Shown: piece after piece, positions 13,949-22,850 of the stretch
Layout of the letters: each line of letters starts with the position of its first letter
How positions within the stretch are numbered: position 1 is the first letter of the stretch
Origin: Thermoplasmatota archaeon
Lineage (GTDB): Archaea > Thermoplasmatota > Thermoplasmata > Thermoplasmatales > Thermoplasmataceae
DNA length: 33,821 nt
Assembly (NCBI GenBank): GCA_023379845.1
Contig: JAMCPG010000007.1
Span: forward strand, 1 to 33,821
Direction of reading: 5' to 3'
The notes under the pieces: generated by a model
Told to the model about the DNA's origin: nothing
The model's input: only the letters and a program-made list of their open reading frames with translations
Databases searched by the model: none
Position numbers and translations under genes: made by a program

Positions 13949-16563
13949 GGAAATTTCCATTTGAAGTTTACCTCTTTACCGCTATGTCTGGCATTGCCCT
14001 TTTCCTGATACTTTTGAACATGCTCCAGACGGTCGTTTTGAGGGCAGAGTACATTTCACACTATTTTCAGATACTTCTTTTCCTCGCGGACTTTATACTG
14101 GGAATTATAGTCGTTATTGTGGCATTTGCCAACAAGGGGTACAAGTCAACGACAACCGCGGTTGATTATAAGCCCTTAAACAGAGCAATCTTCATACTAT
14201 TCGCATTCGTATCTTCTCTCATTGCATTCTTGTTCATCGCAGCAGAACTGGGTTCATTATATGAGATCCCGCTCTTTGCTGCTCTCCTGCCCACCTACCT
14301 GTTCGATCTTCCGGGCAATTTGAGGGACAAGGACGCCAGGGAATCTTACCTCAAGAAGAATCTTTGGTTTGTCATAGCAGCTGTTGCAATTTTCATAATT
14401 GCCGTAACTCTTGATCTTATAAGCTTGATGTCAGTCTGGAGCGGTGTTTTGATTCTTGCCGCCTTCTCTATATTACTTCCAACGAGAGAAACCAGGAAAG
14501 AGAACGAGATCAAGGTGCTTACTTTTCGAACGCTGTCACCTATCGCCGCCACCTTCCTGATTTATAGTGCCAGTATATTCTATCTTGATACAGTGGCTTC
14601 CGGCTATGTCTTCTTCTATGCGATAACTTTGCTCGCGATCGGAATCATGGTTATGGTTTTCAGGGTCCGCTACAGGTCTGTCCTGACGGGGATCATAAAT
14701 GCCTTTCTCGTCGGCCTGGCTTTCCTCGGCTTTTACATTATTTACCGAAATTTCAGCCAGGACGTGGTCTGGTTAACAATGCTTCTCCTGTTTACGTTCT
14801 GGGTCTTTGGATATAATTATAAAGTTTTCCGCGAGGGCTCCAGGAACATTTGGACATCGTTCGACCTGCTGGGTAAGGGAAAATACATCATGCCATCGAT
14901 AAGCCTGATCATTACATTAGGAATGGCATTCGGAAACATTGGTGCGCTCTCACATGACTTCAAGGATTTCTGGGATGTTATGGTTAGCAGCGGAACAGGC
15001 AGCATTTCTATATCCTTTTCAAAGATAGAAATAGTACCCGTCTACCTGGCGCTTTCTGCACTCGGCATATTTTTTACAGTCACGCTCGGGTACAGGAAGT
15101 TCAACCTCTTTCTATTCACGGTAATAATTGTTCTGTTCTTCCTTGCTGTGTTTTATCTGCTTTCAATCAAGATTGCCAACGTATGGACACCAAGCTCAAC
15201 CGAGGTTTCCTCTCTTTCAATAATCATTACTGCGCTTGTATTTTATGAGCCTGTTTACCGTTTTGCACGTTCGTACACATCCAGGATTCCATCGGTCCTT
15301 TCAATCGGCAGAAGAACCGGTGCTGCGAGATTCATACATGGAAGGTATGACGTCTCCCTGATACCATCCAAGAAGAACAACCCCGATTTTCTGGGGGCTG
15401 GTGGCTTCGCATATGTCTTCAGAGGCAAGGATGTTCTCAAGAACATACCTGTCGTGCTGAAGGTTCCCAGGATATTCGATGAGGAGTCAAAAAGCGAACT
15501 TGAGAAGCGTGAGAGCATCAAGGAATCTATAAAGCAGATAGAGGCTGAGAGCAGGGTGCTTTCTGAAATTTCTTTTCCGGGGGTGGTGGCATACATTGAT
15601 TACTTCAGGGAGGGCGGGCAGCATTTTCTAGCAGAGGAATATGCTGACGGGAGAAACCTTAACTCTTACCTGGCGACAAAGGGGAAGGAGGGAACAAAAT
15701 TCAGCGAGGAGGAACTGATAAGAATATCTCTTAACCTGCTTTTCTCGGTAAACTACCTACACCTTCATGAGATATTCCACAGGGATCTGAACCCGGGTAA
15801 TATCGTCCTGACCAAGAAGATACCAAAGATCATTGACTTCGGTACATCCAAGCATCTCGCGAGCAAGGTCTCGGCTTCATTCTTCACTCATAGCGACAGG
15901 ATTGGAGTGCCATGTTATCATCCGCCGGAGCTAGACTCGGAGGACAAGATAAAGGCATCATCGACTTATGACACATATTCAATCGGCGCACTGATGTGTT
16001 CCATGATCACTGGCAAGTTCCTGGATAACGACGAAATGAGGGAGAAGTTTGGAGTGGAGTTCATCACGAGGAAATATCTTGATTCCGAAGTAAAGCCATT
16101 ATGCAATCCAAAGATTTTTGACATAATCGTCAAGGCAACGAGCCTCAAGCCAAGTGAACGGTACCAGTCAGCATTCCACTTCATTGCAGATTTCCTCTCT
16201 CTTTCTGGAGAATATATCGTTACAGATATGGGATATATCTGCCACCTCGATCAGGACCATAAATTCCAGATTTACAGCCACGCTGATATTCCTGCTTCTA
16301 TTTTCGGTGACTACATGATACATGACAACGTCATCACCATATCAGAGCGAGGAAAAACCGAAAGATCCAGGATTGGAACCATCGAGTATGATTCCAGGAC
16401 CCAAGGATACGTTGTCTATCCATACGGAAAGAGGGTTGTATACCAGAAAAAAACAGGATCTCTTTCCCAGAAGGTCATAAGAAGTGTGATTAACGAGGGC
16501 GATATCATATCCCTCAGGCCGGATCTCAGGGAAGGAACATTCTCATACTACAGGGTGGGATAA
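13945..16563 (+). CDS. Polytopic membrane serine/threonine protein kinase with C-terminal FHA-like region
   Basis: This 872-residue protein has about 14 hydrophobic segments in residues 8-440, then a cytoplasmic Hanks-type kinase domain (about 480-752). The kinase has glycine loop LGAGGFAYV (483-491), the ATP lysine in VVLKVP (Lys506), a helix-C glutamate near 533, catalytic FHRDLNPGN (Asp614, Asn619), DFG (631-633) and PPE (660-662), so it should be active. Residues 755-872 form a beta-rich region with FHA-like spacing (YGKRVV, then NEGDIISLRPD near the end) but without clear canonical residues. Most bacterial membrane kinases have one transmembrane helix; a large polytopic sensor half is unusual. 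It overlaps the FHA gene by four bases and the phosphatase gene by one (TAATG). The N-terminal half could sense a membrane or small-molecule signal; no family is recognised. Confidence 0.88.
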   Translation: MRKFPFEVYLFTAMSGIALFLILLNMLQTVVLRAEYISHYFQILLFLADFILGIIVVIVAFANKGYKSTTTAVDYKPLNRAIFILFAFVSSLIAFLFIAAELGSLYEIPLFAALLPTYLFDLPGNLRDKDARESYLKKNLWFVIAAVAIFIIAVTLDLISLMSVWSGVLILAAFSILLPTRETRKENEIKVLTFRTLSPIAATFLIYSASIFYLDTVASGYVFFYAITLLAIGIMVMVFRVRYRSVLTGIINAFLVGLAFLGFYIIYRNFSQDVVWLTMLLLFTFWVFGYNYKVFREGSRNIWTSFDLLGKGKYIMPSISLIITLGMAFGNIGALSHDFKDFWDVMVSSGTGSISISFSKIEIVPVYLALSALGIFFTVTLGYRKFNLFLFTVIIVLFFLAVFYLLSIKIANVWTPSSTEVSSLSIIITALVFYEPVYRFARSYTSRIPSVLSIGRRTGAARFIHGRYDVSLIPSKKNNPDFLGAGGFAYVFRGKDVLKNIPVVLKVPRIFDEESKSELEKRESIKESIKQIEAESRVLSEISFPGVVAYIDYFREGGQHFLAEEYADGRNLNSYLATKGKEGTKFSEEELIRISLNLLFSVNYLHLHEIFHRDLNPGNIVLTKKIPKIIDFGTSKHLASKVSASFFTHSDRIGVPCYHPPELDSEDKIKASSTYDTYSIGALMCSMITGKFLDNDEMREKFGVEFITRKYLDSEVKPLCNPKIFDIIVKATSLKPSERYQSAFHFIADFLSLSGEYIVTDMGYICHLDQDHKFQIYSHADIPASIFGDYMIHDNVITISERGKTERSRIGTIEYDSRTQGYVVYPYGKRVVYQKKTGSLSQKVIRSVINEGDIISLRPDLREGTFSYYRVG

Positions 16564-17378
16564 TGCAAATAGACAGTGCAATGATGACAATCAAGGGTAA
16601 AACACGCGAAAGAGACGAAGATGCAATATGCCTGATATTCTCCTCGCTTGAAAGTGAAACGGAAAGCCATGGTGAATTTTTCTGCGCACTGGCAGATGGA
16701 ATGGGTGGTATGGATCGCGGTGAACTCGCCAGCAAACTGTCAGTAAATGAGGCAAGGCACATTGGCACCTCCATGTTGAGCAAGGACATGTCTCCGCTCG
16801 AAATTATCAATTCGATAAAGAGAATATATCAGAACGCCAATGATGCTTTAATTGCCTATGCAGGGAGAAACGGAAACGCCAGGATGGGTACGACTCTCGT
16901 GATAGCTTATTCAAATGGTTCAGAACTCTATGTCGGAAACGTAGGGGACAGCCGCCTCTATATATTCAATTCAGGAAAACGCAGCTTCAGGACAGCGGAT
17001 CACTCTTATGTACAGCTTCTCGCCGATCAGGGGATCATAACGGAAGAGGAAGCCAAGATACATCCGAGAAAAAACGAAATGACGAGGGCAATAGGGCTTG
17101 AGGATGACCCGACCCCAGATATTTACAGGTTACGCCTCTTCCGCGGCGACTCGATCCTGCTCTGTTGCGACGGCTTATGGGAAGCATATGACGACAGCAT
17201 TATGGCGACCACACTAATGTCGACAATGTCCTGTCATGATTCTCTGGAAAGCATGATAATGAGAGCAAATGAGGTGGACGGTTCCGATAATATTTCAGGC
17301 ATTCTGATACGTCCTACCCCTGACATTACAGAAGAAGCGGCACTTAAACGCCCCACAAAGTCAATTTCACAGGAATGA
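16563..17378 (+). CDS. PP2C-family serine/threonine protein phosphatase
   Basis: This 271-residue metal-dependent phosphatase should remove phosphate from Ser/Thr, opposing the upstream kinase. Motifs: RERDEDA (15-21), corresponding to the family's R-x-x-N-E-D; ADGMGG (44-49) with metal ligand Asp45; GTTLV (109-113); GNVGDSRLY (125-133); CDGLW with Asp203; and SDNIS with Asp242. The metal-binding aspartates are all present and the length is that of the minimal bacterial PP2C (Stp/PrpC type). The GTG- and CTG-containing sequence before ATG 16563 is kinase coding, and the start is fused to the kinase stop as TAATG, showing strong translational coupling. Confidence 0.93.
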   Translation: MQIDSAMMTIKGKTRERDEDAICLIFSSLESETESHGEFFCALADGMGGMDRGELASKLSVNEARHIGTSMLSKDMSPLEIINSIKRIYQNANDALIAYAGRNGNARMGTTLVIAYSNGSELYVGNVGDSRLYIFNSGKRSFRTADHSYVQLLADQGIITEEEAKIHPRKNEMTRAIGLEDDPTPDIYRLRLFRGDSILLCCDGLWEAYDDSIMATTLMSTMSCHDSLESMIMRANEVDGSDNISGILIRPTPDITEEAALKRPTKSISQE

Positions 17379-17406
17379 GCCTGCCGTTTAGACCAATAAT
17401 AAGAGG

Positions 17407-17417
17407 TTTTTATATTT
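17407..17417 (+). terminator. T-rich candidate terminator after the phosphatase gene
   Basis: TTTTTATATTT lies 29 bases after the PP2C stop. Archaeal RNA polymerase terminates at such T-runs, and the next gene has its own promoter box at 17462. Confidence 0.35.
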
Positions 17418-17461
17418 CAAGCCCTGTCTTTCATCCAACAACTTACCTAACCTGTCCACAA

Positions 17462-17471
17462 AAAGTTTAAT
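17462..17471 (+). promoter_or_regulatory. TATA box of the 112-residue protein gene
   Basis: AAAGTTTAAT is centred about 30 nt before ATG 17497, predicting a leaderless or near-leaderless mRNA. The same ten bases recur at 17835-17844 before the next gene. Confidence 0.6.
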
Positions 17472-17496
17472 AGCTTTTCATCTAATTGCGGATTAT

Positions 17497-17835
17497 ATGG
17501 ACTGCAATTCGTTAGTCGCCATGATCGAATCAAAATACTCCAAGGCAATAACACCGTTTGGGAAGGAGGAAGATCTGAGCGAAACGGAGATGCACCGGTA
17601 CCTGGACGCTACCGCTGAATTCCTGAGGTGGATGGAAGATACCATCCTGAAGACTCCTGTTGATAAAGGGGATTCCTCCATCTCTGCCAGACAGTGCATT
17701 CTTGACACTCTCAACGATGACCCGGATGAAGCCAACCATCCCGATCTGTGGGCTTCTCTTTCACTATTTTCAGACATGAGGCTTAAGCAGATTTTTGGTG
17801 TTGAGATCTTTTCCGACGAGGAAGATAAGGAGTAA
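17497..17835 (+). CDS. Unrecognised small acidic protein
   Basis: I do not recognise this 112-residue protein. It is acidic and predicted mainly helical, with no membrane segment, signal peptide or metal-binding cluster; its two cysteines (residues 3 and 67) are far apart. A central stretch reads ATAEFLRWMEDTIL, and the C-terminus is very acidic (FSDEEDKE). It is supported as a gene by its promoter box at 17462-17471, by coding-like composition, and by filling an otherwise empty interval. It follows the phosphatase with a 118-bp gap and a separate promoter, so membership of the signalling operon is not shown. It could be a lineage-specific adaptor or regulator. Confidence 0.65.
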   Translation: MDCNSLVAMIESKYSKAITPFGKEEDLSETEMHRYLDATAEFLRWMEDTILKTPVDKGDSSISARQCILDTLNDDPDEANHPDLWASLSLFSDMRLKQIFGVEIFSDEEDKE

Positions 17836-17844
17836 AAGTTTAAT
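17835..17844 (+). promoter_or_regulatory. TATA box of the 113-residue protein gene
   Basis: AAAGTTTAAT, identical to the box at 17462-17471, begins on the last base of the preceding stop codon and is centred about 34 nt before GTG 17874. Confidence 0.55.
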
Positions 17845-17873
17845 TATCGGGCACCAATGAAATACCGATAAGC

Positions 17874-18215
17874 GTGGATGAAAGAATAGAAAGCCGGCTC
17901 AAAAATATCGTAAGTTCGTTACCCTCGGAAGAGCTATATTTTGAAGCGATCAGGGATATCATAAAAGACCTGATCAAGGAATATCTGCGCAAGGAAATTA
18001 ACCAGAACGCCGAGATAAAGAAGAGCATCTCCGAAGGGCTCAGAATGTATATGGAGGCGAAACTTATGGAGTACAATTCAATGGCAAAAATGGCTAAGGT
18101 GACTGCCAGTCTTAGTCTTCTGGCTGCACCTGAGTCTGTAAAGGACGAGGCCATCAAGGACTTCGCATCTGTTTTCCAGAAGGAGATAGAAGAGATTATC
18201 AGGAAGACATTTTAG
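17874..18215 (+). CDS. Unrecognised small helical protein
   Basis: This 113-residue protein matches no family I know. It is almost entirely helix-forming, rich in Glu, Lys and Ile, with heptad-like spacing in residues 1-65 that could form a coiled coil, then a less charged stretch (KMAKVTASLSLLAAPE) and a final amphipathic helix ending IRKTF. There are no cysteines or histidines. The start is GTG 17874; the ATG five bases later is out of frame. The promoter box is the same ten-base sequence used by the preceding gene, so the two are probably co-regulated. It ends 33 bp before the convergent polymerase subunit gene. Confidence 0.65.
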   Translation: MDERIESRLKNIVSSLPSEELYFEAIRDIIKDLIKEYLRKEINQNAEIKKSISEGLRMYMEAKLMEYNSMAKMAKVTASLSLLAAPESVKDEAIKDFASVFQKEIEEIIRKTF

Positions 18216-18248
18216 GCTGGATCAATGGATTGAACCAAGGTCCGACAC

Positions 18249-19667
18249 TTATGTCTTGAAATCCCTGATTATAGTTGTTTTGGACTTGAGGTCGAACAGT
18301 GTCATCATGGATGGGTTCGGGCTGAAATTCATCATCCTCTGGTACTCGGTCTGGGATTGCCAGGTTGAAGAATTCACATATCTCACGCCTTTATAATTTC
18401 CCATTGCGTGGGAATGTACATGTCCGGTAATGAAGACGTCTGGAACCGTCTCTATCACATGATAATCGTTGGCCGATGGAATCAAGGGTGTTTTCCCGCC
18501 GTATTTAGGGGCGAGATGCCTTCTACGAAGAAGCTCCTCGACCGCTTTTCCAATTGTGCTGAAATTCATTCCGGGAATAAGCTCCACCATATCGTTCAGC
18601 GACATCCCATGGTAAATCAAAACATTCTTGTTCTCCAGAACAAGGTTGTATGGATTTGGAAGAAAGTATACATTCTGGTTGAATAGTTTCTTGAGTTCTG
18701 ACGGCAGAACTGGCTGCGGCTCTGCCAGTCTCACAATATCATGGTTCCCGGGCATGACGAAGACGCTGATGTCTTCTGGAACCTGATTCACATACTCGGA
18801 TAGCCTGCCATACTGCTCCATGGGGTCGAGTATCTCCAGATCGGAATCCTGGCCGGGATAGACCCCGATACCATCGACCACGTCACCGCTCAATATGAGG
18901 TATTTGATCCTGCCGGAATCATTGTCGGAAGCCTTCAGCCAGCTTACCATTTTCATGAAATCACCCTTTCTGAAAGTCTTGCTTCCCACATGGATATCGG
19001 ATAGGGATGCAACGTAGACGGGATCAGCCTTCTCCTCATCTATAACCCTGAAAGGTATGTCCGGCCTCACAATCTCATTAGCGAAAATGGTTCTGCGATC
19101 ACCCTTGGATGATAATCCTCCCACGATGCCTATAACCTCATCCTCAAGTATGATTTCATCGAAGGACTTCTTGCTCTTCATCAAGATGACCTCAATAGAG
19201 TCATCCATGTCCTCAACAAGCAACCGTTTATGGCCGTTTTTCGTTACACCGGATTCAGTTACCATGCCCACAATCTTTACTTCACGCGCCTCAAATCCTG
19301 GCTTCTTCAGGCTTGCAATATCGACTGTACCACGCATGGCACTCGAGGCTGAAAGTATCTTCCTGATCTTCTGGTATCTGCTGAGGAAATAACCCCTGAA
19401 ATCCTCTGCAGAGGACCTGACCTTTATGTCCGGCAGATATATCTCAAATTTCCTGTCCGATGACTCCAGTGGCAGGTTCATCAGATCCCTGATGTTTCTG
19501 ACTGAAAGGAAGCCAGTTTCAAGGACTTCTCGCGTGATAAGGCGGTTGATCATCTGACCGGTGTTGTTGGCAAGGATAAGCTCAAGGGCTTCCTTCTCGA
19601 CTATCAATCCATGGGAGTTGAAGAATTCGAGTATCTCAGTCCTGCTCCTGTAAAGTCCCTGCTCCAT
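18249..19667 (-). CDS. polB: DNA polymerase D small subunit (DP1)
   Basis: DP1 is the exonuclease subunit of the archaeal family D replicative polymerase and partners with DP2. From ATG 19667 it is 472 residues. An OB-fold region (about 125-205) precedes a calcineurin-like phosphoesterase core with all nuclease motifs: SLSDIHVGS (Asp224, His226), LSGDVVDG, MPGNHD, IYHGMS and ITGHVHSH. Retention of these metal ligands predicts 3'-5' proofreading, as in Pyrococcus, unlike the inactive eukaryotic B-subunits. The N-terminal 90 residues look like the short helical region of family members. A GTG three codons upstream (19676) is also in frame, but the TATA-like box at 19691-19700 is centred 28 nt before the ATG. 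The DP2 gene is not in the window. Confidence 0.95.
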   Translation of the reverse strand: MEQGLYRSRTEILEFFNSHGLIVEKEALELILANNTGQMINRLITREVLETGFLSVRNIRDLMNLPLESSDRKFEIYLPDIKVRSSAEDFRGYFLSRYQKIRKILSASSAMRGTVDIASLKKPGFEAREVKIVGMVTESGVTKNGHKRLLVEDMDDSIEVILMKSKKSFDEIILEDEVIGIVGGLSSKGDRRTIFANEIVRPDIPFRVIDEEKADPVYVASLSDIHVGSKTFRKGDFMKMVSWLKASDNDSGRIKYLILSGDVVDGIGVYPGQDSDLEILDPMEQYGRLSEYVNQVPEDISVFVMPGNHDIVRLAEPQPVLPSELKKLFNQNVYFLPNPYNLVLENKNVLIYHGMSLNDMVELIPGMNFSTIGKAVEELLRRRHLAPKYGGKTPLIPSANDYHVIETVPDVFITGHVHSHAMGNYKGVRYVNSSTWQSQTEYQRMMNFSPNPSMMTLFDLKSKTTIIRDFKT

Positions 19668-19690
19668 AAGATACACAAGATCAACGTGGG

Positions 19691-19700
19691 ATATATTTTC
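19691..19700 (-). promoter_or_regulatory. TATA box of the DP1 gene
   Basis: On the minus strand GAAAATATAT is centred 28 nt before ATG 19667 and only about 19 nt before GTG 19676, so it favours the ATG as the leaderless start. Confidence 0.55.
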
Positions 19701-19787
19701 TCTGTCCGTTCTCTCGATACATGCAATTCAGACCGCTAACTTAGAAATATACATAACGGAGTGTCCATTATACGTCCTGCGATAAAT

Positions 19788-22154
19788 ATGACTGAAGCTT
19801 TTGGGGCGCCTGGAATAGAACCCCGCTGGACACACGGAGACAAAGAAGGGGTGGGAACATCATATAACACTGCGAGCAGGATATGGTTCACACTTTGGAA
19901 AGGCATTGTAACTGAGATATATTACCCAAGCGTAGATACACCACAGATTCGTGATTTTGAGCTTCTTATCACAGACGGGGAGTCCTTTTTTGATGAGGAG
20001 AAAAGACTTCCAAACGTCACTTCAAGGATGGATAAATACTCTGCAGGATATTCGATAAAATCTGGGCCGGAGACATCATTGTACACAATCGAAAAAGAAG
20101 TGATAACTGATCCGCATATTTCGTCTGTTATCATACATTATCGTATAATGTCAGAAACACCCGAAAAGCTGAAAGTCTATATCCTGTGTGCACCGCATCT
20201 TGGCGGCGAAGGTAAGCACAATAATGGGTCTGTAATAAACGTCAACGGAAAGAACTTCCTTTGCGCAGATAAAGATGGGGTCCACATGGCGATATCATCC
20301 ACCGCAGAATTTACGAAATCTTCAGCCGGATTCGTCGGTTTCAGCGATGGCTGGACCGACATATCCAGGAACCTTGACATGAAGTATGAGTTCACTACCG
20401 CAACGGACGGCAACATTGCCCTCACTGCCGAAATAGCTCATGAAAGCATCAGCGACTTTACGGTCAGCATTGCATTCGGCGGAAGCAGGAATAACGCGAT
20501 CCTGAAAGCAATCCAAAGCACGATCACACCTTTTGAAAAATCAAGCTCAAGATTCTCGGAGCAGTGGGAACGTGCGCAGGATCATCTAACTCCTCTTGAT
20601 TCGTTATCACATGACGGCGGGAATCTATACAGATCTTCTTACAATGTTCTCCTGAGTCATGAGGATAAGGTCTACGAAGGTGCAATAATAGCATCGCTTT
20701 CCATTCCGTGGGGGCAGGAAGCCGGAGACGAAAATAAAGGCGGTTATCACTTGGTATGGAGCCGCGACATGTACAACAGTGCCACCGCCCTCCTCGCAGC
20801 GGGAGACCGCCAAACGCCACTGAATGCTCTCGTATTTCTCATTACTTCTCAGCAGCCTGATGGAGGCTTTCCACAGAATTTCTGGCTGAATGGAGAACCA
20901 TACTGGAGGGGTATACAGCTGGACGAAACCGCGTTTGCCATCATACTAGCATGGAGATGCCTGAAGGCGGGGATCAATTCTTATGATCCATATTTCATGG
21001 TACTTAAGGCGGCACAGTATCTTATAACCAAAGGCCCGGTAACCCAGCAGGAACGCTGGGAGGAAGCTTCTGGCTATTCGCCATCTACGCTGGCTTCCAA
21101 CATAACAGCAATGATATGCGCTGCAAGCATCGCAAGGATGCATTCCGACAACAAGCTGGCATCGCTTTTCGAAGACTACGCTGACTTTCTTTACAGTCAT
21201 ATAGAAGAATGGACCGTCACGCATGATGGAACACTTGTGCCGGGAATCAGGAGGCACTTCATCAGGATCCTTCCGGCCTCACCTTACTCCCCGGACGACT
21301 TCCCGGAAATAGAATCTTCCTACCTGAAGATAGCCAACCTTCCTGCCGGAAATAACAACGTATTCAGGGCGTCTGAAGTGGTTGACGGAGGTTTCCTGGA
21401 ACTGGTCAGGTATGGTATTATGAGACCTGATGATCCGCTTATCGTTGATTCGGTTAAAGTGATTGATAAGATATTGAAGGTCGAAACGCCTTTTGGACCG
21501 ACATGGCACAGGTATAACCATGACGGCTATGGTGAGAGGGAGGATGGATCTCCATTCGTTGGCTATGGAATAGGACGGGGCTGGCCTCTACTCACGGGCG
21601 AAAGGGGTCACTATGAAATTGCATGTGGATCCGATCCTTCCCCTTATATTGAAGCACTGGAGAAATTCTGCTCAACCTGTGCAATGCTATCCGAACAGGT
21701 GTGGGATTCACCAAGCATACCTGAGAAACACCTGTTTATTGGCAGGCACACTGGATCCGCGAGACCTCTTGCATGGGCACATGCTGAATATATCAAACTG
21801 CTAGCCTCTGCCAAGGAAGGAAAGCCGTTTGACCAGGTTGACGAAGTATATTCGAGGTACTCGGTGAATGCTTCCCATCCGCAAAAAGTCGAGGTCTGGA
21901 AACCTGGACGAAGGATCAGGAAATGCAGAAAGGATTTCAAACTCAGGATACTTCGTTATCAGAGCTTCGTTCTGCACATTGGCACAAATGGTTGGCAGGA
22001 TCCTGTTGATATACAATCTGAACATGTTGGCTTCAACTTCTATTCTGTGCACATGCCTGCCAGTTTGATGAAGGCGAACCGGCTTGACTTCACCTTCTTC
22101 TACCCAGAGGAAGGTAGATGGGAAGGAAAGGACTACAGCATTCAGCTGGTCTGA
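19788..22154 (+). CDS. Glucoamylase (glycoside hydrolase family 15)
   Basis: This enzyme releases glucose from the non-reducing ends of alpha-1,4-glucans such as glycogen or maltooligosaccharides. From ATG 19788 it is 788 residues: an N-terminal beta-sandwich (about 1-270) opening AFGAPGIEPRWT, typical of prokaryotic GH15, then the (alpha/alpha)6 catalytic barrel. The two catalytic glutamates are in WRGIQLDETAFA (general acid) and LLTGERGHYE (general base). No signal peptide is present, so it is probably cytoplasmic and may act on stored glycogen. A GTG nine codons upstream (19761) is in frame, but the TATA-like stretch at 19741-19755 places the transcript start near 19774, after it. It is divergent from DP1. 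Confidence 0.94.
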   Translation: MTEAFGAPGIEPRWTHGDKEGVGTSYNTASRIWFTLWKGIVTEIYYPSVDTPQIRDFELLITDGESFFDEEKRLPNVTSRMDKYSAGYSIKSGPETSLYTIEKEVITDPHISSVIIHYRIMSETPEKLKVYILCAPHLGGEGKHNNGSVINVNGKNFLCADKDGVHMAISSTAEFTKSSAGFVGFSDGWTDISRNLDMKYEFTTATDGNIALTAEIAHESISDFTVSIAFGGSRNNAILKAIQSTITPFEKSSSRFSEQWERAQDHLTPLDSLSHDGGNLYRSSYNVLLSHEDKVYEGAIIASLSIPWGQEAGDENKGGYHLVWSRDMYNSATALLAAGDRQTPLNALVFLITSQQPDGGFPQNFWLNGEPYWRGIQLDETAFAIILAWRCLKAGINSYDPYFMVLKAAQYLITKGPVTQQERWEEASGYSPSTLASNITAMICAASIARMHSDNKLASLFEDYADFLYSHIEEWTVTHDGTLVPGIRRHFIRILPASPYSPDDFPEIESSYLKIANLPAGNNNVFRASEVVDGGFLELVRYGIMRPDDPLIVDSVKVIDKILKVETPFGPTWHRYNHDGYGEREDGSPFVGYGIGRGWPLLTGERGHYEIACGSDPSPYIEALEKFCSTCAMLSEQVWDSPSIPEKHLFIGRHTGSARPLAWAHAEYIKLLASAKEGKPFDQVDEVYSRYSVNASHPQKVEVWKPGRRIRKCRKDFKLRILRYQSFVLHIGTNGWQDPVDIQSEHVGFNFYSVHMPASLMKANRLDFTFFYPEEGRWEGKDYSIQLV

Positions 22155-22178
22155 TAGCTTCATCCTGCTCTAAAGCTA
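22155..22178 (+). terminator. Stem-loop directly after the glucoamylase stop
   Basis: TAGCTT (22155-22160) and AAGCTA (22173-22178) form a six-base stem around a 12-nt loop immediately after the stop codon. It may help termination or protect the mRNA end. There is no strong T-run, so this is tentative. Confidence 0.3.
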
Positions 22179-22195
22179 CGAGGTAACTTTCCACA

Positions 22196-22208
22196 AAATT
22201 TTATACTA
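22196..22208 (+). promoter_or_regulatory. TATA box of the uracil-DNA glycosylase gene
   Basis: AAATTTTATACTA is centred about 28 nt before ATG 22230, again leaderless spacing. Confidence 0.55.
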
Positions 22209-22229
22209 ATCGTACGCATCCAATCGCCA

Positions 22230-22850
22230 ATGGACGAATTTGGGCAGCTCTGTTACGAAATTTCAAACTGCAAGAACTGCGATTTATCCTATTCCAGGCG
22301 AAGATCCGTTTGCGGTTTCGGAGACCAAAATGCAAACATAATGATTATAGGAGAGGCACCTGGCACCAAGGAAGACATTGAGGGCCTCCCCTTTGTGGGG
22401 CGCAGTGGCGCCCTTCTTGACAGGGTCCTCGCGCAATGTGGATTAAGCAGGAAAGATCTTTACATAACTAATTCTGTAAGGTGCAAGCCTCCGTTCGGAA
22501 AGGCTCCAAGGTCCGAGCACATAAAGGCATGCAGCTCTTACCTGGCAAGGGAGATAACGCTACTTAAGCCTGCAGTCATTGTGCCTATGGGAAACACGGC
22601 AATTTCTGCTCTATGTGCCGTATTAAAATTCAGAACAGGCAAAGTAACGGAGATGAATGGGAAAATACTTAGGCTTGGAGAATACCTTATTATACCGCAA
22701 TTCCACCCTGCGGCAATCCTCAGAAGCCCAAAACGCGAAGAGGTCTTCAGGGAAAACTTTCACAGGATCGCATCTATTGGAAGAGAGATAAAAGATAAAG
22801 GGATCGAACAGGTTGTATCCACCCGAGGCCTTGAACTGGTTAATCTCTAG
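22230..22850 (+). CDS. udg: Type 4 uracil-DNA glycosylase (iron-sulfur)
   Basis: This 206-residue enzyme removes uracil that arises by cytosine deamination, a frequent lesion at high temperature, starting base excision repair. The family 4 features are present: cluster cysteines Cys14, Cys17 (CKNC), Cys85 (VRCKPP) and Cys101 (KACSSYL), spaced as in thermophilic UDGa; the active-site motif GEAPG (41-45); LPFVGRSG; and the C-terminal HPAAILRSP with the conserved histidine. Length is normal. Its stop overlaps the end of the convergent guaB by four bases. Endonuclease III, another base-excision enzyme, is encoded about 5 kb further on. Confidence 0.94.
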   Translation: MDEFGQLCYEISNCKNCDLSYSRRRSVCGFGDQNANIMIIGEAPGTKEDIEGLPFVGRSGALLDRVLAQCGLSRKDLYITNSVRCKPPFGKAPRSEHIKACSSYLAREITLLKPAVIVPMGNTAISALCAVLKFRTGKVTEMNGKILRLGEYLIIPQFHPAAILRSPKREEVFRENFHRIASIGREIKDKGIEQVVSTRGLELVNL

